Assembly (NCBI RefSeq): GCF_001021975.1 | Contig: NZ_CP009928.1 | Span: 1,178,001-1,242,000 of the forward strand | Origin: Chryseobacterium gallinarum | Lineage (GTDB): Bacteria > Bacteroidota > Bacteroidia > Flavobacteriales > Weeksellaceae | DNA: 64,000 nt | Direction: 5' to 3' | Shown: positions 33,408 to 42,152 of the stretch, piece by piece | Layout: each line of letters starts with the position of its first letter | Position numbering within the stretch: the stretch's first letter is position 1 | Position numbers and translations under genes: made by a program | Notes under the pieces: generated by a model | What the model was told of the DNA's origin: nothing | The model's database searches: none | Seen by the model: the letters and a program-made list of their open reading frames with translations, nothing else

Positions 33408-33929
33408 ATGGCTGAAGTAATCGCACAAGAAAAACAAGGCGGCAAACAGAAGAAAAAAATGATCAGGGTAGACATGACTCCCATGGTAGACTTAGGTTTT
33501 TTACTCATCACCTTCTTTATGTTTACAACCAATTTCACAAAACCCAATGTAATGGATCTGGGGCTTCCGGCAAAAACCCCTGAAAGCAGGCTTCCAAAAG
33601 AAGTGATCGACTATAGAAATCAGGTAACTTTCATTCTCGGAAAAGATAACAGGGTATTTTATCACCAGAGCAATGCAACAGATTTAAGTACAGGCAACCT
33701 GAAAGAAACTGATTTTAGCGGAATAAAAATTTCTAAAATTATTGATGAAGCCTATAAAAATGCACCAAAACCACAGAACTTTACGGTCATTATCAAACCA
33801 ACAGATGAGGCCAACTATAAAAATTTTGTGGATATGCTGGACAACCTTGCCATTGCTAAAAAAGAACGCTATGGAATTGCAGACATCAAACCCTGGGAAA
33901 CCAAAGTTTATAAAGAGTTAGTTCAATAA
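33408..33929 (+). CDS. exbD: orphan ExbD biopolymer-transport protein
   Basis: 173 residues, closely related to the operon ExbD at 13492-14058. The two share 'VDMTPMVDLGFLLITFFMF', 'NVMDLGLPAK', 'LGKDNRVF', 'FTVIIKPTD' and 'KNFVD'. The membrane helix and its aspartate are intact. No exbB, tolQ or tonB adjoins it; it is bounded by terminators on both sides. It probably uses an ExbB encoded elsewhere, perhaps as an alternative subunit of the Ton motor. Confidence 0.92.
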   Translation: MAEVIAQEKQGGKQKKKMIRVDMTPMVDLGFLLITFFMFTTNFTKPNVMDLGLPAKTPESRLPKEVIDYRNQVTFILGKDNRVFYHQSNATDLSTGNLKETDFSGIKISKIIDEAYKNAPKPQNFTVIIKPTDEANYKNFVDMLDNLAIAKKERYGIADIKPWETKVYKELVQ

Positions 33930-33932
33930 CCA

Positions 33933-33960
33933 AAGGCTGTCTCACTTGTTGAGATAGCTT
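33933..33960 (+). terminator. terminator of the orphan exbD
   Basis: Stem of about 11 bp (AAGGCTGTCTCA with TGAGATAGCTT, one unpaired G), CTTGT loop region, run of T. It starts 3 bp after the stop. Confidence 0.75.
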
Positions 33961-34097
33961 TTTTTATGCTCATTCAAATATAATTGTATTAAAACGTTTT
34001 GGTAAATCCAACACACGCTTAAATCCGGACTCGACAACCTGCAAGGCTTTTTCCCACCTTATGTTGTTGGCTATTTAAACACTTATTCTTTTTTGTT

Positions 34098-34105
34098 TAA
34101 ATTTG
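34098..34105 (+). promoter_or_regulatory. candidate promoter of the alpha/beta hydrolase gene
   Basis: TAAATTTG, 67 nt before the ATG at 34173. Confidence 0.4.
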
Positions 34106-34172
34106 AATAGAATTCATCGGCAGCCGGTCTGCTGTTTTAGTCTTATTGTTAACTTCTATACATATTGAAATC

Positions 34173-34955
34173 ATGCTGAATTTTGAAAGAAAAGGAAACG
34201 GAAAAGAAACATTGGTTTTACTCCACGGATTTATGGAAAATCTATCTATCTGGAGTGATATGGAGCCTCATCTTTCCAAAGATTTTTCTCTTCTGAAAAT
34301 AGATCTTCCCGGTCATGGGCAATCTGAAATTTTAGGAGAGATACACACCATGGAACTCATGGCTGAAGAAGTTAAGAAAGTTATTGATCATCTTCATCTG
34401 GAGAGGGTCCACTTATTGGGACATTCCATGGGAGGATACACTTCACTTGCTTTTGCAGAAAAATATCCTGAGACATTAAAGAGTCTTACTTTATTCTTTT
34501 CTACTTATTTTGCAGATGATGAAGAAAAAAAGCAACAGCGCATCAAAAGCTACAGGATCATCAAGGATGCATTCGCTCATTATGCAAGAGCAGGAATTCC
34601 CAATCTCTTCAATCCTAATGAAAGAGACATTCTGGAAGGAAAGATTGAAACCGCCCTTGAAACAGCTCTTTCTACCAATAATATGGGAGCATTGGCCTGC
34701 GTAAAAGGAATGGTAGAAAGATCCGATAAAAAACACATTATGGAAAACCTGGAAGCTAAAATTCTGGTATTGGCCGGTAAACATGACAGTGCGGTAAAAA
34801 CAGGACCTATGATTAAAAATCTTCCGGACAGAACCAATATAAAGTCTTATATCCTGGACTGCGGACACAACGGGCATTGGGAAAAACCTGGTATTTGTGC
34901 TGAAATCATCAATACCGAACTTCTTCACAATCTTCCTAAAAAATTTGTTTTATAG
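34173..34955 (+). CDS. alpha/beta-fold hydrolase
   Basis: 260 residues, cytoplasmic. Oxyanion motif 'LVLLHGFMEN' (HGF) near residue 18, nucleophile elbow 'GHSMGG' (S85), a likely acid in 'VLAGKHDSAVKT', and the catalytic histidine in 'CGHNGHWEKP'. The family includes esterases, peptidases and MhpC-like C-C hydrolases; the substrate is not clear. ATG 34173 is preferred since the family start 'MLNFERKGNG' lies there; the frame extends 9 codons upstream. The patatin gene follows 69 bp later. Confidence 0.88.
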   Translation: MLNFERKGNGKETLVLLHGFMENLSIWSDMEPHLSKDFSLLKIDLPGHGQSEILGEIHTMELMAEEVKKVIDHLHLERVHLLGHSMGGYTSLAFAEKYPETLKSLTLFFSTYFADDEEKKQQRIKSYRIIKDAFAHYARAGIPNLFNPNERDILEGKIETALETALSTNNMGALACVKGMVERSDKKHIMENLEAKILVLAGKHDSAVKTGPMIKNLPDRTNIKSYILDCGHNGHWEKPGICAEIINTELLHNLPKKFVL

Positions 34956-35024
34956 AAGCTACACTGATAGCACCAGCTCATATGTATCAAAAATTCCTGT
35001 ATATTAGTAAGAGATAATTTCAAA

Positions 35025-35843
35025 ATGGGTTTATTCTCTTTCAAAAAAAAGAAGCCAACAGTAATCGGACTTACTCTTTCCGGAGGGGGAATGCGGGGCA
35101 TTGCCCATATTGCTGTCCTGAAAGCCCTGGAAGAATATAACCTGAAGCCTCATATCATCTCGGGAACAAGTGCAGGCTCTATTATTGGCGCTTTTTATTC
35201 TTTTGGAAAAACCCCCGATGAGATGATGGACATTGTAAGGTCAACTTCTTTCTTCTCACGCTCTGCCCTGAAATTATCTAAAAACGGAATCTTCAGCTCC
35301 AACTTCATTTTAAAATTATTTAAGGACTATTTTCCTGAAGATAATTTCAGTATTCTGAAAATCCCGGTGTATGTTACGGCTACGGAAATGACTCACGGCA
35401 TTGTTGATTTTTTCTCTGAAGGAGAGCTTTTCACACCATTACTGGCGTCATCAAGCGTTCCTTTTATTCTTCCACCCGTAAGAATTGGTGAAAAAATCTA
35501 TGTGGATGGCGGTGTCCTGGATAACTTACCCATTGAGCCTATTATAGATCAATGTGATTTTCTGATAGCTTCCCATGTAAACTCCATAAGCTATGATGAA
35601 CTGAAGAAGATGAGTCTCATGAAGGAATTCGACAGGATTCTTCACTTAGCTATTGCAAAATCTGTATATTCCAAGGTAAAACACTGCGATATATTTTTAG
35701 ATCCTCCGAAAATGACGAAATTCAGCCTTTTCAATAAGAAATATATGGATGAAATGTTTCAACAGGTGTATGAGTATACTTGTGAAGAGCTCGAGCTCAA
35801 AGGATATCATAAAGATTTAAAACCCGGTGAGCATAAAGCTTAA
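35025..35843 (+). CDS. patatin-like phospholipase
   Basis: 272 residues. Contains the patatin elements in order: oxyanion loop 'LSGGGMRGIAH' (19-28), nucleophile motif 'GTSAGS' (S49) and the dyad aspartate in 'YVDGGVLDN' (D161). Such RssA/YchK-like proteins are serine acyl hydrolases of membrane lipids. No signal peptide, and the basic N-terminus 'FSFKKKKP' suggests a cytoplasmic site near the membrane. Converges with the DHH phosphoesterase gene, with only 49 bp between them and no clear terminator. Confidence 0.9.
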   Translation: MGLFSFKKKKPTVIGLTLSGGGMRGIAHIAVLKALEEYNLKPHIISGTSAGSIIGAFYSFGKTPDEMMDIVRSTSFFSRSALKLSKNGIFSSNFILKLFKDYFPEDNFSILKIPVYVTATEMTHGIVDFFSEGELFTPLLASSSVPFILPPVRIGEKIYVDGGVLDNLPIEPIIDQCDFLIASHVNSISYDELKKMSLMKEFDRILHLAIAKSVYSKVKHCDIFLDPPKMTKFSLFNKKYMDEMFQQVYEYTCEELELKGYHKDLKPGEHKA

Positions 35844-35892
35844 AGAATCACTCGTTAGCAAATTCCTTCAAAAGCAAGCTGTTACCTACTCT

Positions 35893-36897
35893 TTACAAAT
35901 TCTCCTCGGTTAATTTCTTTTTAAAAGTTTCAATCGTTACTGCCAAAGAATCATCGGATTTTCCGCCGGCTGCGTTAATATGTCCCCCACCGTTAAAATA
36001 TTTTCTTGAAAACTGATTAACATCTACATCGTCTTTACTTCTGAAAGAAATCTTGATAAAATCTTCATACAGGTCCTCCATAAAGAATGCTGACATTTTT
36101 ACCCCGGCAATACTCAGTCCATAATTCACAAAACCTTCAGTATCACCTTTCTGGAAACCAAATTCTTTCAACTCATTTCTTGTCAGGCTCAAAACAGCAA
36201 CTTTACCATCGTTCACCACCTCTATTCTTCCCAAGACCAAAGCCAGTAAATGAAGTCGGGAAACCGTATTGGTATCCCAGGTATTGGAAGTGATCATTGC
36301 AGGATCTGCTCCTTTCTCAATCAGGTTGGCAATAATTCTGTGGGTGGTAGCACTCGTGGAACGGAAACGGAAACCGCCTGTATCTGTCATAATTCCTGTA
36401 TAAAGACATTCTGCCACATCATTATTCACCAGCTTTTCATCATCCATTGCTTCAATGAAGTGATAAATCATCTGTGAAGTAGCCGGAATTACGGTATCCG
36501 AATATACATAATCAAATTTTTCAGGCTGCTGGTGGTGGTCGATAAGGATTTTTTTACCTTGCGCCTTTATCAGCCAGTCTCCCAACAATCCTATTCTTGA
36601 AGGAGAATTAAAATCAAGGCAGAAAATAACATCAGCTTCACCTATAAGATCAGAAGCCAGCTTTCTTTTGTATTCAGCAATGATTACTTTCTTAGCTTCG
36701 GGCATCCACTTCAGAAATTTTGGAAAATCATTCGGTACAATTACTTCGGCATAAATTCCTTTTGCTTTCAGATAATGTTTCAATCCAAGGCTGGAACCAA
36801 TAGCATCCCCATCAGGATTGTAATGGGTAAGAATGACTATTCTGTTTTCAGGCGTTAGTAATGTATTGATATCTAAAAGTTCTGCAGGTGTAAACAT
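35893..36897 (-). CDS. DHH/DHHA1 phosphoesterase (NrnA-like)
   Basis: 334 residues. Metal-binding motifs 'THYNPDGDAIGSSLGLKHYL' (H25, D29, D31) and 'LIDHHQQP' (D120-H122), with 'CLDFNS' between them. The C-terminal DHHA1 domain carries 'GGGHINAAGG'. NrnA-type enzymes degrade very short RNAs and dephosphorylate 3'-phosphoadenosine 5'-phosphate. The length fits NrnA, not RecJ. It has its own TATCTTTG promoter. Confidence 0.9.
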   Translation of the reverse strand: MFTPAELLDINTLLTPENRIVILTHYNPDGDAIGSSLGLKHYLKAKGIYAEVIVPNDFPKFLKWMPEAKKVIIAEYKRKLASDLIGEADVIFCLDFNSPSRIGLLGDWLIKAQGKKILIDHHQQPEKFDYVYSDTVIPATSQMIYHFIEAMDDEKLVNNDVAECLYTGIMTDTGGFRFRSTSATTHRIIANLIEKGADPAMITSNTWDTNTVSRLHLLALVLGRIEVVNDGKVAVLSLTRNELKEFGFQKGDTEGFVNYGLSIAGVKMSAFFMEDLYEDFIKISFRSKDDVDVNQFSRKYFNGGGHINAAGGKSDDSLAVTIETFKKKLTEENL

Positions 36898-36931
36898 CTT
36901 TGTGTTTATTTTTCGTTAAAATTTAAGTTTT

Positions 36932-36939
36932 CAAAGATA
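36932..36939 (-). promoter_or_regulatory. promoter of the DHH phosphoesterase gene
   Basis: TATCTTTG on the minus strand, 34 nt before the ATG. Confidence 0.55.
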
Positions 36940-37047
36940 GAGCTTTTATATAAATCATTTAAATATTATTTTTGTACAGAAAATTTCTTTTGTATCAGGC
37001 TTTCTCAAAAAGCATGTCAAATAATTTCAAAAAAAAATAATTAAAGT

Positions 37048-37077
37048 TTGTAACTTATAAAAATTTACATATCTTTG
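37048..37077 (+). promoter_or_regulatory. promoter of rpmH
   Basis: TTG at 37048-37050, exactly 19 nt of spacer, then TATCTTTG at 37070-37077. It is the best match in the window to the full Bacteroidota housekeeping promoter. Confidence 0.75.
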
Positions 37078-37121
37078 CAACCTGAAAATTAATAGATTAA
37101 TTACGATTTAAACATATAGTA

Positions 37122-37280
37122 ATGAGTAAAAGAACATTCCAGCCATCAGAAAGAAAGAGAAGAAACAAACACGGTTTCAGAGAAAGAATGTCTACGCCAA
37201 ATGGAAGAAGAGTTTTGGCTGCGAGAAGAGCTAAAGGCAGAAAGAGATTAACTGTAAGTGCTGTACGCGCTAAGAGATAA
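37122..37280 (+). CDS. rpmH: 50S ribosomal protein L34
   Basis: 52 residues: '[20 protein letters not shown]', then '[20 protein letters not shown]' and a basic end. This is the complete, very basic L34 of the large ribosomal subunit. It sits on its own transcript with a strong promoter and a terminator. rnpA, dnaA and yidC, often near rpmH in other bacteria, are not beside it here. Confidence 0.97.
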   Translation: MSKRTFQPSERKRRNKHGFRERMSTPNGRRVLAARRAKGRKRLTVSAVRAKR

Positions 37281-37305
37281 TTTTCTAATTATTCATATAC
37301 AAAAC

Positions 37306-37332
37306 ATGCTTGAGAAGTTGCTTTTCAGGCAT
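37306..37332 (+). terminator. terminator of rpmH
   Basis: 8-bp stem (ATGCTTGA with TCAGGCAT, one G-U pair), 11-nt loop, then a T-tract. Confidence 0.75.
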
Positions 37333-37435
37333 TTTTTGTTGTTAAAATTTACTAAAATTTAGGCTACATCAACTTCTTTTTTCTATTTTTAAAATTTGAA
37401 AACTTTTTGTTAAAAACAGCCTTTAAAATTAAATT

Positions 37436-38146
37436 ATGCCACATACACATATCTCCGGAGACAATATTATAAGTTTACAGCACGCAAAAATTGCGCAAAA
37501 AAACTTTACTGTTCTTTCTGATGTAAATCTTAACATTAAAAAAGGTAGATTCTGCTACCTTATCGGAAAAACAGGTTCCGGAAAAAGCTCCCTTCTGAAA
37601 ACGCTTTACGGACATATCCCATTAGCATCAGGACATGGAGCTGTTGTAGGATTTGACCTGGCAAAGCTTAAACCTTCCGATATTCCAAACCTCAGAAGAA
37701 AACTGGGAATTGTATTCCAGGATTTCCAATTGCTTTCAGACAGAACGGTTGAAAAAAACCTGAAATTTGTTCTTGAAGCAACAGGCTGGAATGATAAAGT
37801 AAAAATGGAAGACCGCATCAATGAGGTGCTGGGAAGCGTAAATATGAAAAGCAAGAAACACAAAATGCCTCATGAGCTTTCCGGAGGTGAACAACAGCGT
37901 ATTGCCATCGCCAGAGCCCTTCTTAATCATCCAGATCTTATTTTAGCGGATGAACCGACAGGAAACCTGGATCCGGAAACATCCAATGAGATTATGACCT
38001 TGCTAAAACAGGTCGCTCTTGAAAACGGAGCTGCCGTAGTAATGGCCACGCACGATTATCATATGATCCAGAACTTCCCCGGGGAAGCTATCAGATGTGA
38101 AGACGGAAAAGTATCTGTACTGGATACAGCGGAACTATTTGAATAG
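37436..38146 (+). CDS. ftsE: cell-division ATP-binding protein FtsE
   Basis: 236-residue ABC ATPase without membrane helices. Walker A 'GKTGSGKSS' (44-52), Q-loop 'VFQDFQLL', signature 'LSGGEQQR', Walker B 'LILADEPTGNLD', H-loop 'MATHDYHM'. The 'FQDFQLLSDRTVEKN' and 'ADEPTGNLDPETS' stretches are typical of FtsE/LolD. With FtsX it controls peptidoglycan hydrolases at the septum. ftsX is not adjacent, as is common in Bacteroidota, so a LolD-like role cannot be fully excluded. Confidence 0.85.
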   Translation: MPHTHISGDNIISLQHAKIAQKNFTVLSDVNLNIKKGRFCYLIGKTGSGKSSLLKTLYGHIPLASGHGAVVGFDLAKLKPSDIPNLRRKLGIVFQDFQLLSDRTVEKNLKFVLEATGWNDKVKMEDRINEVLGSVNMKSKKHKMPHELSGGEQQRIAIARALLNHPDLILADEPTGNLDPETSNEIMTLLKQVALENGAAVVMATHDYHMIQNFPGEAIRCEDGKVSVLDTAELFE

Positions 38147-38186
38147 GAAAAAAAAGCTAAAAGCATATGCTACAACAGCAAGGCTC

Positions 38187-38888
38187 CTAATTTCCAGCTT
38201 TAAAAACATGAAACTCCTTTGTGAGTTCAAGATATTGGTCCGAGTATTGTCTCGGACTTTTTTCTATGACAAAATCAGATTCCTCCTGTTGTTTTCTTTC
38301 CGGTGAAAACTCCAGAACAAGCCTTTTCACCTTTGAACTTTCAATTCCTGTTATACGGACTATCCGGTTGAGAAAAAGATTATTTTCTTCTGCAATAGAG
38401 ATAAAGACTTCTCCCGCTTCCACAGGAATAATTACAGAAAGGATTCCATTTCCGGATAAAAGCTGTACCGATTTTACAATAAGCTGTTCAAAATTCAGCT
38501 CTACAGTCTGACGCGCAATTTTATCTTTATCGGATCCCGATTCTTCAAAGTAAGGTGGATTTGAAACAATCAGGTCAAATTTTTCCCCGGACTCAAAAGT
38601 TTTAAAATCCTGATGCCTGCATTTTAACCTCCGTTTAAAAGGAGCGTTTTCAAAATTCTCTCTGGTAAGTGCTGCTGCATTTTCATTAATATCCAGCCCC
38701 AGGAAAACGGCATGAGGGTTCCTTTGTGCAAGCATCAGTGAAATCAGTCCTGTTCCTGTCCCTATTTCTAAAACATTGGACACCTTTGCAACATCTGCTA
38801 AAGCACCCAGCAGCACCCCATCTGTTCCCACACGGAAAACATCCCCGGACTGGCGGATTTCGAATTGTTTAAACTTAAAAGGCTTCAC
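38187..38888 (-). CDS. tRNA1(Val) (adenine37-N6)-methyltransferase (TrmN6-like)
   Basis: 233 residues, SAM-dependent. Opens 'FKFKQFEIRQSGDVFRVGTD', then the SAM loop 'VLEIGTGTGLISLMLA' and the amino-methyltransferase motif 'NPPY' (110-113). This pattern is that of YfiC/TrmN6, which makes m6A37 in tRNA-Val. It starts with GTG, inferred because homology begins there. The GTG overlaps the kinase stop by one base (TAGTG), implying coupled translation. A strong plus-strand terminator is embedded in its 3' coding region. Confidence 0.87.
   Translation of the reverse strand: MKPFKFKQFEIRQSGDVFRVGTDGVLLGALADVAKVSNVLEIGTGTGLISLMLAQRNPHAVFLGLDINENAAALTRENFENAPFKRRLKCRHQDFKTFESGEKFDLIVSNPPYFEESGSDKDKIARQTVELNFEQLIVKSVQLLSGNGILSVIIPVEAGEVFISIAEENNLFLNRIVRITGIESSKVKRLVLEFSPERKQQEESDFVIEKSPRQYSDQYLELTKEFHVFKAGN
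38238..38263 (+). terminator. ftsE terminator inside the opposing methyltransferase gene
   Basis: Perfect 7-bp stem (GTCCGAG and CTCGGAC) with a 6-nt loop, then six T on the plus strand. It begins 92 bp after the ftsE stop and lies within the last codons of the convergent methyltransferase. Confidence 0.75.
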
Positions 38889-40342
38889 TATAAATTGGTA
38901 GGTAATGTAATCGTAAATGTTGACCCTTTTCCAACTTCAGACTTCACAGAGATTTCTCCCTTATAATCTTCAATCATTTTTCTTACCATAGATAAACCAA
39001 GTCCCATCCCACTATTTTTAGAGGTGAAATTCGGTTCAAAAATTCTCTCATACATATTTTCAGGAATTCCGATTCCATTATCCTGAACAGAGATCATTAC
39101 TCTTCTCTGATGTTGTTCCACATCTACATTAATGATCAGTTTCCTTTCATCACTTTCTGCCTGCTTAGCATTGGTAACAAGATTGGTGATAATCCTGGAA
39201 AGGTAAATCCTGTCCATATTGATCATGATATTACTTTTGTTGGCATGCATAAATATACTGTCATCGTTGAATACGCGCAGAATATCTTCAACCTCAGTAT
39301 TCAGATTGATAACTTCATTATTTTTTTCCGGAAGTTTTGCAAACTCTGAAAAAGCGGAAGCTACGGTGGCAATCAGGTCAATCTGGTCTACCATCGTTTT
39401 ACTCATCTGCTTTACCCTTTCTTTGATATTCGGATCTTCCGGATCGAATTTCCTTTCAAAATTCTGAATGGTAAGCTTCATGGGGGTAAGCGGGTTTTTC
39501 ACTTCATGGGCCACCTGTTTTGCCATTTCCCGCCATGCCTCTTCGGAAGCTTTAAATCTTAATCTTTCTTTTTGATCCTGAATCTGGAGGATCATTCTGT
39601 TGTACGCTCTTGCCAAAGCATTCAGCTCATCATTTTTATAATACCTGATCGGACGCATTTCATTTTCAAATAAGGTAATACGGGTGATCATATCGGAAAA
39701 CTTCGTAATGGTCTTGGCAAGGCTATTGGAGGTCACCCAGCTGATCCAGATACTGAACAGAATAAGAAATATATCGACTAAAAGAATGTATTTAACGTAT
39801 TGATGAAGAACATCCAGGTAGGCAGATTCATTATGATACAAAGGAATATAAACTATCCCAATAGGTTCAAGCTCGTTATTTTTCAAAAGAAGATAAGAGG
39901 AGGTAAGCCTGGCGTCCTTGGCAGCATCATAACTTGTCATATCCACCCTTGCATCCGTGGAAAGGATTTTGTTGATAATCTCTATAGGAATATTTTTCTG
40001 GTCAACAAGACTTTCATCTCTATTAGACAGCAAATAGTTACCCTTGAGGTCATAAATAACAATATCATGCTGATTGATATCGGCAATTTCAAAAATTTTA
40101 TTCCCTAATACCTGCGGAAGATCCTGGGTTTCTACGAGTGTACGGCTCACGGCATAGTCCAGATATCTCATTACAGCATTGGTTTTCTCCTGCATGTCAA
40201 TGGTACTTTGCTCCAGGGAATTATTCCTCAAAACAAAATAGGGAACAAGTGAAGTAGCCACAACACTTAAGAAACATACCAGCAAAAAACCGAAAAACAC
40301 CCGGTTTCTTAAGCTATATCCTTTGTATTTATTAATTGACAT
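38888..40342 (-). CDS. NtrY-like membrane sensor histidine kinase
   Basis: 484 residues. Two membrane helices (about 15-37 and 184-204) bracket a periplasmic sensor domain of about 145 residues. HAMP follows (205-257), then HisKA with the phosphoacceptor H279 in 'AKQVAHEVKNPLTPMKLTIQ'. The ATPase domain has N box 'ITNLVTNAKQAE', G1 'DNGIGIP', F box 'IFEPNFTSK' and G2 'GMGLGLSMV'. The 'NPLTP' form of the H box is typical of NtrY. No response regulator lies next to it. It lies between ribE and the methyltransferase, with gaps of 1 bp and a 1-bp overlap, so the three form an operon. Confidence 0.9.
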   Translation of the reverse strand: MSINKYKGYSLRNRVFFGFLLVCFLSVVATSLVPYFVLRNNSLEQSTIDMQEKTNAVMRYLDYAVSRTLVETQDLPQVLGNKIFEIADINQHDIVIYDLKGNYLLSNRDESLVDQKNIPIEIINKILSTDARVDMTSYDAAKDARLTSSYLLLKNNELEPIGIVYIPLYHNESAYLDVLHQYVKYILLVDIFLILFSIWISWVTSNSLAKTITKFSDMITRITLFENEMRPIRYYKNDELNALARAYNRMILQIQDQKERLRFKASEEAWREMAKQVAHEVKNPLTPMKLTIQNFERKFDPEDPNIKERVKQMSKTMVDQIDLIATVASAFSEFAKLPEKNNEVINLNTEVEDILRVFNDDSIFMHANKSNIMINMDRIYLSRIITNLVTNAKQAESDERKLIINVDVEQHQRRVMISVQDNGIGIPENMYERIFEPNFTSKNSGMGLGLSMVRKMIEDYKGEISVKSEVGKGSTFTITLPTNL

Positions 40343-40343
40343 C

Positions 40344-40928
40344 CTACTTTTTAATTAACCTAGCAATATACTTACCAATGATGTCAAATTCTAAATTCAC
40401 TTTATCTCCAATTTTCAAATGTTTCATATTTGTAAATTCCCATGTATAAGGAATAATGGCTACAGAAAACTGTGCATCTTCACTTTTTGCCACAGTCAGA
40501 CTGATTCCGTTTACAGTAATTGAACCCTGCGGTACAGTAACAAAGTTTCCGTCCGCATCATATTGAATGGTAATAAAGTAGCTCCCATCTTTATTTTCAA
40601 TTCCCGTAACTTCTCCTGTTTTATCAACATGTCCCTGAACGATGTGCCCATCCAGTCTGCCATCCATCTTCATACAGCGTTCAAGATTCACTACTGTTCC
40701 CAAATCCCATTTCCCGAGATTGGTTTTTTCCAGTGTTTCATTAATGGCCGTCACAACATATTGATTTCCTTTAATCTCAACCACTGTAAGGCAACATCCG
40801 TTGTGAGCAAGGCTTTGATCTATTTTCAGCTCCTCTGTAAAAGGGCATGTTAAAGTAAAATCTATATTGCTTCCTTTTTCTTCAATCTTCTCAATAACGC
40901 CAACTGCTTCAATTATTCCTGTGAACAT
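40344..40928 (-). CDS. ribE: riboflavin synthase, alpha subunit
   Basis: 194 residues. Converts two 6,7-dimethyl-8-ribityllumazines into riboflavin. The N-terminus 'MFTGIIEAVGVIEKI' is diagnostic, and the two lumazine-binding repeats are visible, each with a 'G.I.VNGISLTV'- or 'NGCCLTVVEI'-like strand. 'CMKMDGRLDGHIVQGHVDKT' is the usual linker. First gene of ribE-kinase-methyltransferase. No FMN riboswitch was seen in the short upstream region. Confidence 0.95.
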   Translation of the reverse strand: MFTGIIEAVGVIEKIEEKGSNIDFTLTCPFTEELKIDQSLAHNGCCLTVVEIKGNQYVVTAINETLEKTNLGKWDLGTVVNLERCMKMDGRLDGHIVQGHVDKTGEVTGIENKDGSYFITIQYDADGNFVTVPQGSITVNGISLTVAKSEDAQFSVAIIPYTWEFTNMKHLKIGDKVNLEFDIIGKYIARLIKK

Positions 40929-40940
40929 ATTATTTTTTGC

Positions 40941-40948
40941 TAAATTTG
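40941..40948 (+). promoter_or_regulatory. promoter of pdxA
   Basis: TAAATTTG, 28 nt before the pdxA ATG. Confidence 0.5.
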
Positions 40949-40962
40949 TAAATTATAATCTT

Positions 40963-40970
40963 CAAAGATA
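40963..40970 (-). promoter_or_regulatory. promoter of ribE
   Basis: TATCTTTG on the minus strand, 34 nt before the ribE ATG. The ribE and pdxA boxes overlap in a 48-bp divergent gap, so the two polymerases would collide or exclude each other. Confidence 0.55.
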
Positions 40971-40976
40971 ATCAAA

Positions 40977-42068
40977 ATGAGCCCAAAAAACCATAAAGTA
41001 CGAGTAGGAATTTCAATCGGTGATTACAACGGCATCGGACCTGAGATCATCATGAAGTCTCTGAAAGACAAAACCATTACAGATTTTTTTACTCCTGTAA
41101 TTTTTGGCTCGGGGAAATTATTCACTTACCAGAAAAATATTTTTAAGCTGAATCTTAATTTCAACTATGTAAATGAGGCATCCCAGGCCCAGGGAGGAAA
41201 ACTCAACATGGTCAACCTGACGAAGGAAAATGTCAATGTGGAATTAGGCGTTCCTACAGAAGAGTCTACCAAAATGGCTATTGATTCATTGGAGGCCGCC
41301 ACGGAAGCTCTTATGAAAGGAGAAATTGATGTTCTCGTAACAGCTCCCATCAATAAGGATGAGATGGTAAAAATGGGATTCAGGCATGCTGGCCATACAG
41401 GATATTTTGAAGAAAAATTCAGTAAAAAGGGGCTTATGTTTCTGGTTACCGAAGATCTTAAAGTAGCAGTTTCCACCCATCATATCCCTATTGTTAAAAT
41501 AGCAGAAAATATTTCCAAGGAAAAAATCAAAAAACAGATCAGAGTTTTACATCAGACTCTTATTGAGGATTTCTGTATTCAGAAGCCTAAAATTGCGGTA
41601 TTAGGATTAAACCCTCATGCCGGAGATGGCGGGGTGATCGGAAATGAAGAGATTGAAATCATCGGACCGGCTATTAAAGAGCTTTCGGATAACGGAATCC
41701 TGGCATTTGGCCCATTCCCGGCTGACAGTTTCTTTCAGCCTAGTAAATACAAAAACTTCGATGCTGTTCTTGCCATGTATCATGATCAGGGGCTGGCTCC
41801 TTTCAAAACATTAGCTTATGAGGAAGGAGTAAACTATACTGCAGGCCTGCCATTTATCAGAACTTCTCCGGATCATGGAGTTGCCTATGACATAGCGGGA
41901 AAAAATATAGCTGATGAACAGAGCTTTACGGAAGCCATTTTTACTGCTATTAAGATTTTTAAAAACAGAACCGAATATAACGATTTGATGAACAATCGTC
42001 TTCAACCCCGAAAACTGGCTGTGGATAACGGAATAGATGAGGATCTTCCGGAGGAAACTGAAGCATAA
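40977..42068 (+). CDS. pdxA: 4-hydroxythreonine-4-phosphate dehydrogenase
   Basis: 363 residues; oxidises 4-phosphohydroxy-L-threonine in the DXP-dependent route to pyridoxal phosphate. Motifs: 'VGISIGDYNGIGPEIIMKSL' at the N-terminus, 'TAPINKDEM', metal-binding 'AGHTGYFEE' and 'STHHIPIV', 'LGLNPHAGDGGVIGNEE', 'MYHDQGLAPFKTL' and 'IRTSPDHGVAYDIAG'. Complete family length. The DUF177-rpmF transcript begins 64 bp after its end. Confidence 0.95.
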   Translation: MSPKNHKVRVGISIGDYNGIGPEIIMKSLKDKTITDFFTPVIFGSGKLFTYQKNIFKLNLNFNYVNEASQAQGGKLNMVNLTKENVNVELGVPTEESTKMAIDSLEAATEALMKGEIDVLVTAPINKDEMVKMGFRHAGHTGYFEEKFSKKGLMFLVTEDLKVAVSTHHIPIVKIAENISKEKIKKQIRVLHQTLIEDFCIQKPKIAVLGLNPHAGDGGVIGNEEIEIIGPAIKELSDNGILAFGPFPADSFFQPSKYKNFDAVLAMYHDQGLAPFKTLAYEEGVNYTAGLPFIRTSPDHGVAYDIAGKNIADEQSFTEAIFTAIKIFKNRTEYNDLMNNRLQPRKLAVDNGIDEDLPEETEA

Positions 42069-42132
42069 ATCTTTAAAACAAATTTAAATTTAATTTGTTA
42101 GGAATTTTATTTGTTATTATAAAAAAATTGCA

Positions 42133-42140
42133 TATTTTTG
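42133..42140 (+). promoter_or_regulatory. promoter of DUF177-rpmF
   Basis: TATTTTTG, 12 nt before the ATG at 42153. Confidence 0.5.
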
Positions 42141-42152
42141 CACACTCATTTT

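Noticed and set aside
33990..34130. Imperfect inverted repeat (ACAAC...GTTGT, AAGG...CCTT) before the hydrolase gene
   Set aside because: Short arms separated by internal loops and no T-tract. Too weak to call a terminator, RNA or REP element without a genome-wide comparison.
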